A DNA stretch of 64,000 nt, from assembly GCA_023362775.1 (NCBI GenBank), contig JALMGJ010000003.1, forward strand, positions 178,689,725 through 178,753,724, in the 5' to 3' direction. Shown in pieces: positions 1 to 12,289 of this stretch. The notes beneath the pieces are model-generated. The model was not told the origin of the DNA. It saw only the letters and a list, made by a program, of their open reading frames with translations, and made no database searches. The stretch's first letter is position 1; each line of letters opens with the position of its first letter. The position numbers and the translations under genes are program-made. Origin of the DNA: Charina bottae (lineage: Eukaryota; Chordata; Lepidosauria; Squamata; Charinaidae).

Positions 1-831
1 AGATCTCCTGCTTTTTGTTTTGAGTTTATAGACCTACTTAACTGCTCATAGTTTTGAAACAATTTAAGCAATAGCATTCACTTCGGAAGAATATTCTCAA
101 GTATCTTTACTTCAGTGCCAGATCTATTTATATTAGCATAAGAGGTTTGTTCCTTTTGATTCATCAGCAGTGTTTTCGCATTTCCTTATAAAAAGGGTCG
201 TTTCATGGACTTCAAGACTGTCAAAACATTTTTTAATAGTACAAAAGTATTTTATTCCAGAGATTCCTCTCAAGCAGGGATGGGTAAATCTGCCTTCTTT
301 TCTTTCTATTTTTTTCCCTAAGCACAGGATTGTACCATCCTATTTCTACATTAGTTTAGGACTGCTTTTAAAAAGCTTATGCCAAAATTTAAATGCATTA
401 TATACAGTATTCACTTTTGGGGTACTTTCCTACAATATTTGCAAGCAATTTTCCTGAAATTTCATTTTAAAATAATTATCTGTATAAAAATTGTATAAAA
501 ATTGGATCTTCTGCCAGGTATGCTTTTCATAGTTTTTTTTTTAAAAAAATCAGAGAACAGCATTATAACCTTTGGAGAAGAGCAAAGGTAGGAGGATAAC
601 TATATTCCATTTTACAGATTAGCAGCCCTGGATTAACCTTTAAGCAAAATAAGCAAGCGCTTAGAGCGCCACAGAGTATTTTCCCCAAACTATTATGCCC
701 TTTGCTTTTTCACCGCCACACCCATCTTTAGTTTTCAATAACTTTTTGTATTTGCATTTTTTCTCTTATACCAATTTTATTTAAAAAATGCATTAAAATA
801 TTGAAAATTAGCATTTTTTTCTAGTGCTCTA

Positions 832-1664
832 CAGGTAGTCCTCAAGTTACAACAGCAATTGCAACTGGAATTTCCATCGCTAAGCGATGCGATCATAAAC
901 TGCGATGTCACCTGATTGCATTGCTTAGTGACTGCAGCAATCCCTGCAGTTCCATTGCCGTCATTAAGCAAGGATCATGGGTTGTTAAGTGAGCACCTCC
1001 TCGCAACTTCCTGCCAGCTTCCAACAACCAAAGTCAGTGGGAAGCCAGCAGGAAGTTGCCAGTCCCAGGTGGCTTGGAAGCAGGCCGGCAGGCAGGTAAG
1101 TGGCTGCTACCAGGTAGGAGAGGGAGCAAGGGGGTGCGCGGGTGGCCGGGAAGGTGTGGCACGAGTGCAGCAGGGCTTGGGGTGGCTGCTGCCAAGTGGG
1201 AGAGCATGCGCAAGGGTGCGCAAGTGGCAGGAGAGGCGCAGCGTGGGCACAGTGGGGCTTGGAGTGGCTGCTGCCAGCTGGGAGAGGGTATGTGAGGATG
1301 CCTGAGTGGCTGGGGAGGGTGTGCAAGTGGCCAGGGCAGTGTGGTGCCAGGGCAGCAAGGCTTGGGGAGGGTGTGCGGGTGGCACCTTCCTCACTTACCC
1401 AAGCAACTTGCGACCTTCCCTGCCGGCTTCTCCATTGACTCTCCATGTGGGAAGCTGGCAGGGAAGGTTGCAAACCACGATCATGTGACCAGGGCTGCAA
1501 CTAGGGGGGCAAGCGGGACATGTGCCCTGGGCGCCATGCTGGGTGTGTGTGTGTGGAAATGACAAAAAAACCCATGGGGGGGCACAGAATCCATGTTTGC
1601 CCCAGGTGACACAGACACTACTTCCATCTCTGCATGTGACTGCAGGACGCTGCAACCGTCATAA
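832..1664 (+). mobile_element. Tigger/pogo-like MITE with expanded GC-rich interior
   Basis: Starts at a TA with the terminal repeat CAGGTAGTCCTCAAGTTACA. The opening 'gctaagcg...gcgatcat' region and the closing 'gctgcaaccgtcataag' region match the other copies of this family in the window. The right terminal repeat is missing. The interior is replaced by a GC-rich tandem repeat. TA target sites and this style of terminus suggest Tc1/mariner-Tigger; the family name is from memory. No transposase is present. Confidence 0.65.
1100..1350 (+). repeat. GC-rich minisatellite, about 82-bp unit, 3 copies
   Basis: The phrase gtggctgctnccag recurs at 1100, 1182 and 1263, giving units of 82 and 81 bp plus a longer third unit. 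Each ends in '(g)ggcttgg'. The overlapping open frames here on both strands come from the GC richness and are not genes. Confidence 0.75.
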
Positions 1665-1943
1665 GGCAGAACAAAATTTAAATAAATAAAAGGAACAGGA
1701 AAAAAGCAAGGGTAGTTGCCCTCAGCTTACTAGGAATTAGTTGGGATTCTGCAGCTGGGCTATGTTCCAGTTACATAAGAAAAAAGTGTAAAACATACTA
1801 AATTTAATTATTAGAGAAAGGGATTGATGAAGTTTTTCTTTTTCTTTTTCAATTAGTTTTAGGTAGAAATTAATAATTAATTGATAATTATTATAATTGT
1901 CATTTCTTCAGTTTCAGCAAAAACAAATCTGCCTTAAACTGTA

Positions 1944-1947
1944 AGTG

Positions 1948-1993
<46 letters not shown>
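1944..1993 (+). repeat. (TG)n microsatellite
   Basis: About 25 TG units with one TTTG interruption, directly left of a SINE that has (AC)n on its other side. Confidence 0.95.
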
Positions 1994-1995
<2 letters not shown>

Positions 1996-2319
1996 AAGGT
2001 AAAGGTTCCCCCGCACAGTCGTGTCCAACTCTAGGGGCCGGTGCTCATCTCCGTTTGTTAGCTGAAGAGCCAGCGTTGTCCGAAGATGCTTCCACGGTCA
2101 TGTGGCCGGCATGACACGCGCAGAATGCTGTTACCTTCCCACTGAAGTAGTACCTACTTATCTACTCGCATTTGCATGCTTTCGAATTGCTAGGTTGGCA
2201 AGAGCTGGGACGAGTGTGGGAGATCACTCCATCACGCGGCGCTTGGGTCTCGAACCTCCGAACTTGCGACCTTCCGACCGACAAGCCTGGTGTCTTACCC
2301 GCTGAGCCATCACGCCCCC
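1994..2319 (-). mobile_element. Sauria-type SINE copy 1
   Basis: On the minus strand it opens with a tRNA-like head (GGGGGCGTGATGGCTCAGCG, then a GGTTCGAGACCC B-box-like block). It passes through the family body and ends in a BovB-like tail with ACCTTTACC. No clear target duplication, because dinucleotide repeats flank both ends. The BovB at 9.8-16.5 kb is the kind of partner that supplies reverse transcriptase to such SINEs. Confidence 0.85.
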
Positions 2320-2345
2320 TACACACACACACACACACACACACA
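2320..2345 (+). repeat. (AC)n microsatellite
   Basis: AC dinucleotides directly abutting the 5' end of SINE copy 1; inverted in sense to the (TG)n on the other side. Confidence 0.9.
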
Positions 2346-2714
2346 GACACAGTATATTTAAGGGATAAACAGCTACATAGTCTGCAGCTGAATTCTGAGC
2401 ATTATCTTTACGTTTATACTACAGATCATTTTCCTGTTTTGCCCTCTATTGCACACAATTGGTAGTGTTACAGTGAAAAACATTCCGTTCTCAGAGACTT
2501 CAAAAAAGAAAAAAGTGTTAGGAGACCATTTGCAGTAGTGACTAGGGCCCATTTACGGGGGTTGCAATGTATGCATGTACACTGGTCCCCAGAAATATCT
2601 TCTGATGTGCCTATTTCATTCCTGGCTGAGCTAGCAACTTTGCATGCTCCTGCCTCTTTTCCCTAGTGCACAAGGCTAGGTGGACAAATCCGTCTGGCTG
2701 CAAGGGCCTCTAAG

Positions 2715-3290
2715 TCAAACTTAGAGCAATGTTCCCACTTTTACATGGTCCCTTACTTGACTCTACTAGAACAAATCCAGCTTCAGAGCTTGATGACATA
2801 CGGCCATGGTCACCAGTCATGGGGAAAGAGGCTGAGTTACTGATAAAAGCCTTGCCTTCCAACAAAGCCCCATTCATTCATGGGGACTTATTTAAAGATA
2901 ATCCAGAATGGTGGAAGCTTGTTTTAGTCAAACATTTTAACCATTAGCTCTACAGGCCATCTACCAGAAAGCTGGAATTTAAGCACTGTGATTGCAATCT
3001 TTTAGAAGGGCAATCAAAAATTTTCAGCTAGTTATAAGCCAATTAGTCTCACTGACATTATAGCCAAGCTTTTCATTAAGCATCATAAATTGGAACACTG
3101 GATTGTTAACAACAGTGTTCTTGTTGAAGAACAAGTGGATTCCAATCTGGTTACTCTACCATAGCCCACTGCTTTGTATTGACCCGTTTCATAAAGTAGT
3201 ATGTTAACATCACAGACAAGAAATTATTTGTGGACTTCCGCTAGCCTTTGGCTCCATTGACCAAAGCAGTTATGGCTCAAAATGAATCCC
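2715..3290 (+). mobile_element. Decayed LINE reverse-transcriptase fragment (R4/Dong-like?)
   Basis: Three-frame reading gives broken LINE RT text: 'GDLFKDNPEWWKLV', then 'PISLTDIIAKLF', then a 'KLFV-DFRxAFxSID' type block. Several stops and frameshifts make it a dead fragment. The order matches the finger and palm start of a non-LTR RT. The clade is a guess from remembered squamate LINEs. Confidence 0.5.
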
Positions 3291-3854
3291 TTCCCTCCAA
3301 TCAGCATTAATAAAATTACAGATGCATGTGAGAAAGACCTTGAGAAATGGGGCAAAGAGATGCTGCCTATGTGTGATGGAATGTGAGGGTGACCTTGGAA
3401 GATGGGGGGAAGAGATGCCACCTAGGGAACGATCAGATAAAAGAGAAAGGAGCCCATAACAGAGTAATGGCCACAGAAAGAAGGTAAGGAAGGAAAAATC
3501 TTTCAGTAAGATTGAGTTACTTGTTGAAAAGTTACTTGGCAATTCATTAAGTAAAATCCAGTTTGATTTTGGGACATTATGATTAAACCTCAAATAGTTT
3601 CTTCAACCATTCTTAAAATGGCAGATTTTAATCACCATCTGAGAATATAAGAAAGACAGAATATTGTTCTTTGGGGCTAAAACATTTCAGACTGGCCCTT
3701 CCCGAAGACTTATTCCAAATGCTCATTCCAAATGTTTTTATTTCTCAAAAATCAGAATTTTAACTACACTGTAGTAAGGAAATGGGAGGTAAAATACAAT
3801 GTTCCTTTAGCCACAAAGCAATTGCTATTCAAAGTAGCATTTCTGTACACATGG

Positions 3855-3915
3855 CAGGGGAATTCTGGGAGTTGAAATCCACATGTCTTAAAGTTTCCAA
3901 GGTTGAGAAACACTG
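3855..3915 (+). mobile_element. Half of a palindromic hAT MITE
   Basis: Runs from GGGGAATTCTGGGAGTTGAA to the terminal repeat GAGAAACACTG. The same unit recurs at 56.3 and 61.4 kb. The left half is missing. Confidence 0.65.
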
Positions 3916-4388
3916 CATTAGATTCTTGTAAAAACTAAATATCTCTGATTATTACTACATGCCAAAATGAAAGGGAAGTAAGAAGTAGTTAAAGATATCA
4001 AAAGAATAAAAACAGCATAGTAGGGAATACGGAGGAGATTCCTTTTTTATATTGAAAATTAGACCAGACCCAGAGATTTCAGAGCTGAAAATTAGGTGTT
4101 GGATTCTGTTCTGTGGTTTCCCCAGGACTGAACTACAGATTCAGAACTGGAAATAAGCCTCTCATAAACAATTTTGCTTCTTAGATGGGGCCAGCTGAAA
4201 TATCCTTATTTGGAAATAAGAATGTTTATGCCCTTTGTAATGCTGTTAATAAAACTTCAATGTTCTTCTCTGGCTTTCACTAAAATCTAGAGGTGAATTA
4301 AAATCCTCTCTCAACCCCCCAAGTTTGATGACTCATTTTTTTTTCTGTTCTGACAGTTCTAGACGGATAAGAAGTTGCCTTTTCCATC

Positions 4389-4404
4389 TCTCTCTCTCTC
4401 TCTC
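4389..4404 (+). repeat. (CT)n microsatellite
   Basis: About eight CT units. Confidence 0.8.
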
Positions 4405-4920
4405 TTTTCCTTTTCTCTGAAAATGTCTCTTTGCTTTGGCAGCATATCAGCTACAGACAGGTGGGACTATCACATTTGCAGAACTCCTGGTGCTCTGCAT
4501 GTGGTTTGAGTTGCGTGCCAGACATTAGAACTCAAAGACTGCTAGGTAATTTTAGACACAGATCTTAATGATCTTATTAAGTCTTGATAGTCGTCAGGGG
4601 TTGAGACTCCTCTCTGACTGTCTTTTATTACTCATAAATACATGCCATTTTATTTTTAAAATACATTTAAAAGAAAACTAATAAAATTCTCAACTACACT
4701 AACTATTAAAAAAAAACCCAAGAAAAATGCGGTGGTAAGTGGCATCAGCTCCCAGATGCTCCAACAGGCCTTGTTGTTGATACCCCAATCAACCTGGGAT
4801 GGTCATTTTATCTTTCCTGTAGTCCATGAATACTGAATAAAGATAATGGGGGAATGAAGAAGCTTGAAGAAATGCAGCAGTAGATGGATATGTATGATGT
4901 GAAATGAACAAGGTTTCATT

Positions 4921-6480
4921 TCATAGCCCAGTTTTTCTTTTTTTAACAGTAATTTTATTAAAGATTATAATTACAACAGTAAAAACTAACACAAACTGAA
5001 AAAAATAGAATAAAAAGAAAGAGTAGAAGGTGCAGAAAAGAAAGGAAAAAGGGAAAAAATAGAAAGAGAAATAGAAAATAAAGAAAAAATAAGAATATAG
5101 TAAAAAGAAAGAAAAATATATAAAGAAGTGACTTCCCACCTTCATCACAAGTATAAACAATTTTAGTAACATTTCACTTTCTCTTAAAATACACAACTGA
5201 TCTGTTCTTCCCATATCCCATCTCTTATCTATAAACAAATCAATAAAGTGTCATCATTTCAGTCCTGGTGTCAGCAAAAGTCCATTAAGGGTTACCAGAG
5301 ATAAACATATCTATTTTAACCTTGATCAAATAAACCAACTTTATATTCCTTCCTTTTACTTCCAACAATCTTAACCTTTAGTCCCTTCAAATAATGTCGT
5401 TGAACTTGATTTCTTTTCATTTTTTCTTTCTTCCTTCTCACAAAATTCTTCAAAACTTTAACAAGCCTCTTTTGTAAATCCAGTATAGGAAAATTATCCA
5501 GGTCACTCTCTTGATTTGTTGTTTGTATAATACATCAGCCGGTTTCTTTTGTATGTCCAGTGTAACATCTTTTTCCATGTCATTCTTGTAGAAATCCACT
5601 TTCAACTCAGTCTCACTCTTGTCAGGTAGAACTTGCTCCTGTTCCATAACATCTTTGAGACACAATCTATCTATAGAAGCAGACACTTGTAAAATTAACT
5701 TCTGGGTCCATTGTTCAAAAATATCCTTCAATATGTCCAATGTTAAAATATTTTGCTTCATTCTGTAATTATAAATCAAGTTTAATTATTCTCCTTTAAT
5801 TGTAATCTTTAGTTCTCTTTAGTTTCCTCTAGTGTCTAGTTTTTAAAATCTCATCTTATGTTTCAAAACAAAAACATTTTCCCACTGGAAGGATTCTTTA
5901 TAATTAATTCCAAAATCTTATTTCAAATTTATCTGGGCCCTTAGTCCATTTGTAACTTTCTAAAATCAAAGTTTTAATCACCCTTTTGCTGTTTATTAAA
6001 AAAAACAAGTTCTTAAACTTGTAGTTAAAACTTATTTTGCTAAGGATTGAAGGAAACTCACCCGGTGCTGTAAAACTTGTTGATCCAAAGGTTCCTAGTA
6101 ACTGAAAAGCCATTAACAAGCAATTTCTGAAAGTGATTAGAAAAGGAAATATGCAAGCTTATTGTCCTTTCAAAGGCGCCGACCACAGTTTGAGCATGAT
6201 GGCTATTCCCTCATCTTCCAGAGCTCTAAACCTGCCAGAGACTGTTATCTTGCAGTCTCCTCATGTGGAGCAACTGTCTGGAGCACTTGTGGGCAACCTC
6301 AAGTCCTCTCCTTGTCTGAGAGGAATTATCGAATAGCTGGTCTACTCACTGGCTCTTCATTCTGTCGCAATAGTTGGCTCTGCTTTTTGAGGAGCCGCCT
6401 TAAATTTGCCATTTCCTCCCTGGAAGTCCAAAATAGCCCAGGTTTTCTGAACCCAATTTGGAATTTGTAAAATTCAGTCT
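4921..6480 (-). mobile_element. L1-like non-autonomous retroelement (ORF plus 3' UTR, no RT)
   Basis: On the minus strand this region ends near 4930 with AATAAA and an A-rich tail. Upstream of that is a pyrimidine-rich T/C tract like the one in the L1-like tails at 6.7 and 57.2 kb. An open stretch at 5450-5779 reads as a hydrophilic, acidic/Lys-rich protein with an SASID-L-L motif. Degenerate frame continues at 5904-6119. No reverse transcriptase is visible. It could be an L1 ORF1 with the ORF2 region deleted, or a separate half-LINE. The upstream boundary is uncertain. Confidence 0.45.
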
Positions 6481-6700
6481 CTATCTACACACAAAAAAGA
6501 CTCGAACTTTCATAAATTACTGAGCTGAATCAAAAAAATGATCATGGACAATTTCTGGATTGAATTTTGGATTTGTAATCCTAACAAATCTGGAGGGCAT
6601 CAGACAGTATAGAAACTGAAATATAAACTGGGACCCTGGGCGGTTATGTACTATCTCTTTTCTTAGTCTGATACTGATGGATATTACACATTGTATGCTT

Positions 6701-7091
6701 TTTTATATAAATTTTATTGAATTTTGATTATACACAGTTAAAAGTTAGAAACAGAAAAAGAAATACAAATACAAATCAAAGAGAGAAGAAAAAAAGTGTG
6801 GTAAAGCAAAGAAAAAAATAAAAAGATGAACCATAGAAAATAGTCAACTTCCGACTTATCTCTGCTCATGGTTATATAAAGAATTTATCTTACTTGCTAG
6901 GTCTATATATAATATTAAAAAAACATTTCTTGTCTAATATATCCATTTATATATATTTTGATCTTCCAATCCTCCTACAAGCTTTGCCCCTCCTGCATTT
7001 TGCAAATAGTCTATTAATAATTTCCACTCATTGAGAAAATAATAATATATATTTTAGTCTTCATAACCCCATATAGGCTTTGTATGTAAGC
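6701..7091 (-). mobile_element. 5'-truncated L1-like 3' end with 15-bp target duplication
   Basis: Flanked by perfect repeats of acacattgtatgctt at 6686-6700 and 7092-7106. The minus strand ends AATTCAATAAAAT plus an A-rich tail. Much of it aligns by eye with the insert at 57219-57405, sharing 'CTTTGATTTGTATTT' and 'AATTCAATAAAAT'. The tail type and target duplication fit L1-style retrotransposition. Confidence 0.8.
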
Positions 7092-8260
7092 ACACATTGT
7101 ATGCTTCAATCTCAAGACTCATCATGTGATAATCTTTTAATTTTGAGAAAAATCAAAAAGGTTACAAGCAGAGGTATCCACAGACATTTTTGTTGGAATG
7201 ATGAAACAGGCGTCATAATGCAAGCTCCACCCAATATGTACACATGTGTGATGTCATGACACATATAGAAAAGAGGCAGAGATGCATTGCAGTACTGCAA
7301 CACCCATTTTACCGTTTGCCCCCTCCTGCAGACGCCCATGGTCACAAGATTAGAGTTCAGCTATTAGCTCTGTGGAAGGATACTCTATAATTAAAAATGA
7401 TCCTATGTAATTTAGTCCAGAGTGTATATAAGAGAAGAACAAAGAGCTCAGAGATTTTAATAGAGACATAAAGCTATATTAAAACTGTGATCTTGAAGCT
7501 TTGCTGACAAAAAAACAAATGAAAGCTTAAGATTAATAGAAACAACTGATATATTTATGAGAAAGATATCAAGAGGCCTATACAAGGTCTGTTCCATTTA
7601 ACTATTCCCTTCTTATCCTAAATCCTTCTCATCGTCTTAGCTAAAAAGTGGGATGCTTTTGTCTTTGTAACACCTGGTACATGAAAACTGTATTCCAAGC
7701 CTGAACTGTTGATAATTAAGGAGAGTCAACATATTCTCTAACTGAGCATGGTTTACAAAAGACAAAACACATTTTTAAGAACACCAAAATATAAAATTCT
7801 GTTCCCTAAAAAAGAGGAAGATCATCACAGTATGACAAAAAGCAGCAGCTGCAGCGTCCTGTCTTTGGATAAAGAGGATGGTGCCTTTCCTAACCCATTC
7901 ACATACAAAGAGTGATTAATTAATTTCAACAGAACTTGATTTCATATTTATTTAGGAAGACGGGATATAAATAGGGCAGTAAAAGTTACAGTTGCACATG
8001 GGGGTGGTAAAAAATTATATGTTGGAATGGTTGACATTAACAGAATACCCTCAAATGACAAAGCCTGCTGTAATTAACACTATATACAGTAGATTTGAAG
8101 GGAAGGTTAACTTATACGCAAATCAGGGGAACTGTTGATCAACTTTTATTTAATACTAGTAGATTTTTATTCTATGAAGTTCACAGTGTTTGTTTTTTCT
8201 TATTCTCATTTAATTCTCATTTAATAAAATGATTAAATTAATCATTTAATTTAATTAATA

Positions 8261-8594
8261 GGGGGCGTGGTGGCTCAGCGGGTAAGATGCCAGGCTTGTC
8301 GATCAGAAGATCGCAAGTTCGGAGGTTCGAATCCCTAGCCCTGCGTGCGGAGTGAGCTCCCGCACTAGCTCCAGCTCTTGCCAACCTAGCAATTCGAAAG
8401 CATGCAAATGCAAGTAGATTAATAGGTACCACTTCAGTGGGTAGGTAACAGCGTTCCACGCACGTCATGCGGCCACATGACCGTGGAAGCGTCTTCGGAC
8501 AACACTGGCTCTTCGGCTAACAAACGGAGATGAGCACCGGCCCCTAGAGTCGGACATGAATGCACAAATGTGCGGGGGGAACCTTTACCTTTAC
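8261..8594 (+). mobile_element. Sauria-type SINE copy 2
   Basis: The only plus-strand copy. tRNA-like head with A-box TGGCTCAGCGG and B-box GGTTCGAATCCC, family body, and tail ACCTTTACCTTTA. The head is close to an intact RNA polymerase III promoter. Confidence 0.88.
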
Positions 8595-8908
8595 CATTTA
8601 ATGCACAGCAAACCAATTTTATGAAATCGGCTTCATAATAATCCATAAACAGGACATATTAGTGAATCTCTTTTCCCGACTGGCATGACCAGGAAACAAT
8701 TTACAGAGTTCAGTTGGCGTTTAGCATGTCATTTGCAAAGTACTTCTAATACTTTTTAATTAGAAAGTATTCCTATAAACAAATCATAAGCCACAGGGAT
8801 GCACCATGGTTAATGGCACTTAGAATTACTCTATAAATCATATGGTTAGCTTAAGACAAATTGAAATGACTGTTTCCTAGTTGTGCACCTTAGGTGGATG
8901 GACTAGAG

Positions 8909-8985
8909 CAGGGCTTTCCAAAGGTTTCCCGCCATTGGTGTGTCACCGCGGGTCATGACACCGTGTGTCATGTCATTCTAATGCA
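8909..8985 (+). mobile_element. Fragment of hAT MITE (CAGRGCTTTCCAAA family)
   Basis: Begins with CAGGGCTTTCCAAA and continues with 'tgtgtca' phrases, as in the complete copies at 18.2 and 45.6 kb. The right end is not found. Confidence 0.55.
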
Positions 8986-9835
8986 TTTAGGCTCACCCAG
9001 GGATTTTCATGTTGGAGTGGGAAAACTGAATCTGACTCTTCCCAATAATAATCTATCCCTCTAACTACTACATCAATTACCACATCATTTTGTGGCAAAG
9101 GGTGCTTCAGATACCTCCTTCTTAAGAGATTATAGAGATAGAAGCCCCAAAGCAGACTTTGTTGGTGGCAGTTCCCTCTCTGGAAATCGGCAAGGGCCAG
9201 GTTTTCTGTAGTGAATTTGGGCCTGGAGATCCGTGTAGCATGGGGTCCTCTTAATGCTTATGGTAATTTAACTATTTATGGTTAATTTACATAATGGTAA
9301 CTTTTGGGGTATAAATACATTGTTTTATCTTATTACCTGACCAGAGTTGGGATATGCAGGCAGGATACAAATCCTGTAAAATATATAGTTAAATCAAATC
9401 AAATCTGTATCTTAGAATCATGCTTCTACTACCTATCTGATATGATTTTAACTAGGAACATTTCCAGCTTAAATGATAACATTACATTTCATCCCCAAAG
9501 CAATAACTTTAGATTGTTTTTTCACTGCTTTACTTAAAAAAAAACCTTTATTTTTATAGCAGTAATCTGAGACAACCTCAAATTATACCAGGATACTATA
9601 TTAGACTCCCAAATCTGGGTTGCCACCTCTGAATGACTATTAGATGGTAGCCAAGAGACTATTATATATCTCTTTGCTGCCTTCTGGTGGTCATGCAGCA
9701 TTTTGCAGCTCCAAAGAGGTAGTCCTAGCTATAGTGAAGATTCAAGGCAGAACAATAAGACGTGCTTATCATTCCTGAAGTTCAGAGGCTGTATTTGTTA
9801 TGGGTTATCACTGGGGTTTTACTTTATTTTGTTGT

Positions 9836-10087
9836 TTATTCGTTCAGTCGTTTCCGACTCTTCGTGACTTCATGGACCAGCCCACGCCAGAGCTTCCTGT
9901 CGGCCGTCACCATCCCCAGCTCCCCCATGGTTGAGTCTGTCACCTCCAGAATATCATCCATCCATCTTGCCCTTGGTTGGCCCCTCTTCCTTTTGCCTTC
10001 CACTTTCCCTAGCATCAGCTTCTTCTCCAGGGTATCCTGTCTTCTCATTATGTGGCCAAAGTACTTCAGTTTTGCCTTTAATATCAT
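9836..10087 (-). pseudogene. BovB ORF, C-terminal segment
   Basis: Holds the conserved RTE C-terminal text 'YFGHIMRRQDTLEKK' and 'GKRKRGQPRARWMDDI', ending at the natural stop after 'TKSRKRLNE' just before the 3' tail. It is separated from the RT core by one nonsense codon. Confidence 0.9.
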
Positions 10088-10188
10088 TCCCTCAAGTGAG
10101 CAGTCTGGCTTTATTTCCTGGAGTATGGACTGGTTTGATCTTCAAAAGCATCTATCTTCCTTCGCTCAGCCTTCCTTATGGTCCAGCT

Positions 10189-11058
10189 CTAACAGCCATA
10201 GGTTACTACGGGGAATACCATTGCTTTAACTATGCGGACCTTTGTTGTCAGTGTGATGTCTCTGCTCTTAACTATTTTATCAAGATTTGCCATTGCTCTC
10301 CTCCCAAGAAGTAGACGTCTTCTGATTTCCTGGCTGCAGTCAGCGTCTGCAGTAATCTTTGCGCCTAGAAATACAAAGTCTGTCACTGCCTCCACTTTTT
10401 CTCCCTCTATTTGCCAGTCATCAATCAAGCTCGTTGCCATAATCTTGGTTTTTTTGAGGTTTAACTGCAACCCAGCTTTTGCACTTTCTTCTTTCATCTT
10501 CGTCATAAGGCTCCTCAACTCCTCCTCGCTTTCAGACATCAAAGTGGTATCATCTGCATATCTGAGAATGTTAATGTTTCTTCCAGCAATTTTAACTCCA
10601 GCCTTGGATTCCTCAAGCCCAGCACGTCGCATGATGTGTTCTGCGTACAGGTTGAATAGGTAGGGTGAGAGTATACAACCCTGCCGTACTCCTTTCCCAA
10701 TCTTAAACCAGTTCATTGTTCCATGCTCTGTTCTTACCATTGCTACTTGGTCGTTATACAGATTCCTCAGGAAGCGGACAAGATGACTTGGTATCCCCAT
10801 ACCACCAAGAACTTGCCACAATTTGTTATGATCCACACAGTCAAAAGCTTTAGAATAGTCAATAAAACAGAAATAGATGTTTTTCTGAAATTCCCTGGCT
10901 TTCTCCATTATCCAGCGGATATTGGCAATTTGGTCTCTAGTTCCTCTGCCTTTTCTAAACCCAGCTTGTACATCTGGCAATTCTCGCTCCATGAATTGCT
11001 GGAGTCTACCTTGCAAGATCTTGAGCATTACCTTACTGGCATGTGAAATAAGTGCCAC
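10189..11058 (-). pseudogene. BovB ORF, reverse-transcriptase core
   Basis: Contains the RT palm in order: 'DVQAGFRKGRGTRDQIANI', 'FCFIDYSKAFDCVDH', 'GVRQGCILSPYLFNLY' and 'LRYADDTTLMSE' with the YADD catalytic box, then the thumb 'LNLKKTKIMA'. A TAG at the low end separates it from the last segment at 9836-10087 ('YFGHIMRRQDTLEKKLMLG'), which completes the C-terminus. All key catalytic residues are still readable, so decay is recent. Confidence 0.93.
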
Positions 11059-11061
11059 TGT

Positions 11062-12289
11062 TCAATAGTTTGAACATTCTTTAGTGCTTCCCTTTTTTGG
11101 TATGGGGATATAAGTTGATTTTTTCCAATCTGATGGCCATTCTTGTGTTTTCCAAATTTGCTGGCATATGGCATGCATCACCTTGACAGCATCATCTTGC
11201 AAGATTTTAAACAGTTCAGCTGGGATACCGTCGTCTCCTGCAATGCTTCTTAAGGCCCATTCAACCTCACTGTTCAGGATGTCTGGCTCTAACTCACTGA
11301 CCACACCGTCAAAGCTATCTCCAATATTATTATCCTTCCTATACAGATCTTTCGTATATTCTTGCCACCTTTTCTTGATCTCTTCTGCTTCTGTTAGGTC
11401 CTTACCATCTTTGTTTTTGATCATACCCATTTTTGCCTGGAATTTACCTCCGATGTTTCTAATTTTCTGGAAGGGGTCTCTTGTCCTTCCTATTCTATTG
11501 TCTTCTTCCACTTCCGCACATTGCTTGTTTAAAAATAATTCCTTATCTCTTCTGGCTAACCTCTGGAATTTTGCATTTAATTGGGCATATCTCCCCCTAT
11601 CACTGTTGCCTTTTGCTTTCCTTCTTTCTTGGGCTACTTCCAGTGTTTCAGCAGACAGCCATCTTGCCTTCTTGGTTTTCTTTTTCTTTGGGACGTTTTT
11701 TGTTGCCGCCTCCTGAACAATGTTGCGAACTTCTGTCCATAGTTCTTCCGGGACCCTATCTACTAAATCTAGTCCCTTAAATCTATTCTTCACCTCCACT
11801 GCATATTCCTTAGGAATATTAGTGAGCTCATATCTAACTGATCTGTGGGTCTTCCCAATTCTCTTTAGTCTGATTCTAAATTTTGCAATAAGAAGTTCGT
11901 GATCTGAACTACAGTCAGCTCCAGGTCTTGTTTTTACCAACTGTATAGATGTCCGCCACCTTTGGCTGCAAAGGATGTAGTCAATCTGATTTCGGTGTCG
12001 ACCATCTGGTGAAGTCCATGTATAAAGTCGTCTTTTAGGTTGTTGGAAGAGAGTGTTTGTTATGCACAGTGAGTTGCCTTGGCAAAATTCTATCAGCCTA
12101 TGTCCTGCTTCATTTTGTTCTCCCAGACCATGCTTGCCTGTAATTCCAGGTGTCGTTTGACTACCCACCTTAGCATTCCAGTCTCCTGTAATGAAAATAT
12201 CTTTTTGGTGTATTATCCAGTAGGTGCTGCAGATCCTCATAGAACTGATCTACTTCTGCTTCTTCAGCATCTGTGGTTGGGGCGTATAT
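11062..12289 (-). pseudogene. BovB ORF, endonuclease C-terminal part and RT entry
   Basis: Continues the interrupted endonuclease with 'FITGDWNAKVGSQ' and 'RNQIDYILCSQRW' and 'SSDHELLIAKFRIRL', the GDWN and SDH catalytic-region blocks. A basic linker (KKKKTKKARW) and the RT entry segment (GIPAELFKIL, then 'STYIPIPKKGSTKECSNY') follow. It stops at a TGA at about 11060 where relatives read Arg, consistent with a CpG transition. Confidence 0.9.

Noticed and set aside
916..1655. Overlapping open frames of up to 171 codons on both strands
   Set aside because: They lie in a GC-rich tandem repeat inside a MITE; frames are open in several phases at once and give low-complexity protein.
4425..4460. 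U6 snRNA-like 'gctttggcagcatat'
   Set aside because: Only about a dozen bases resemble the U6 start; the rest does not match.
8261..8345. Possible tRNA gene (A and B boxes)
   Set aside because: The head belongs to a SINE with a BovB-like tail, and the same unit occurs four times in the window.
9836..12240. Plus-strand frames opposite the BovB ORF
   Set aside because: They are antisense shadows of the RT and endonuclease.
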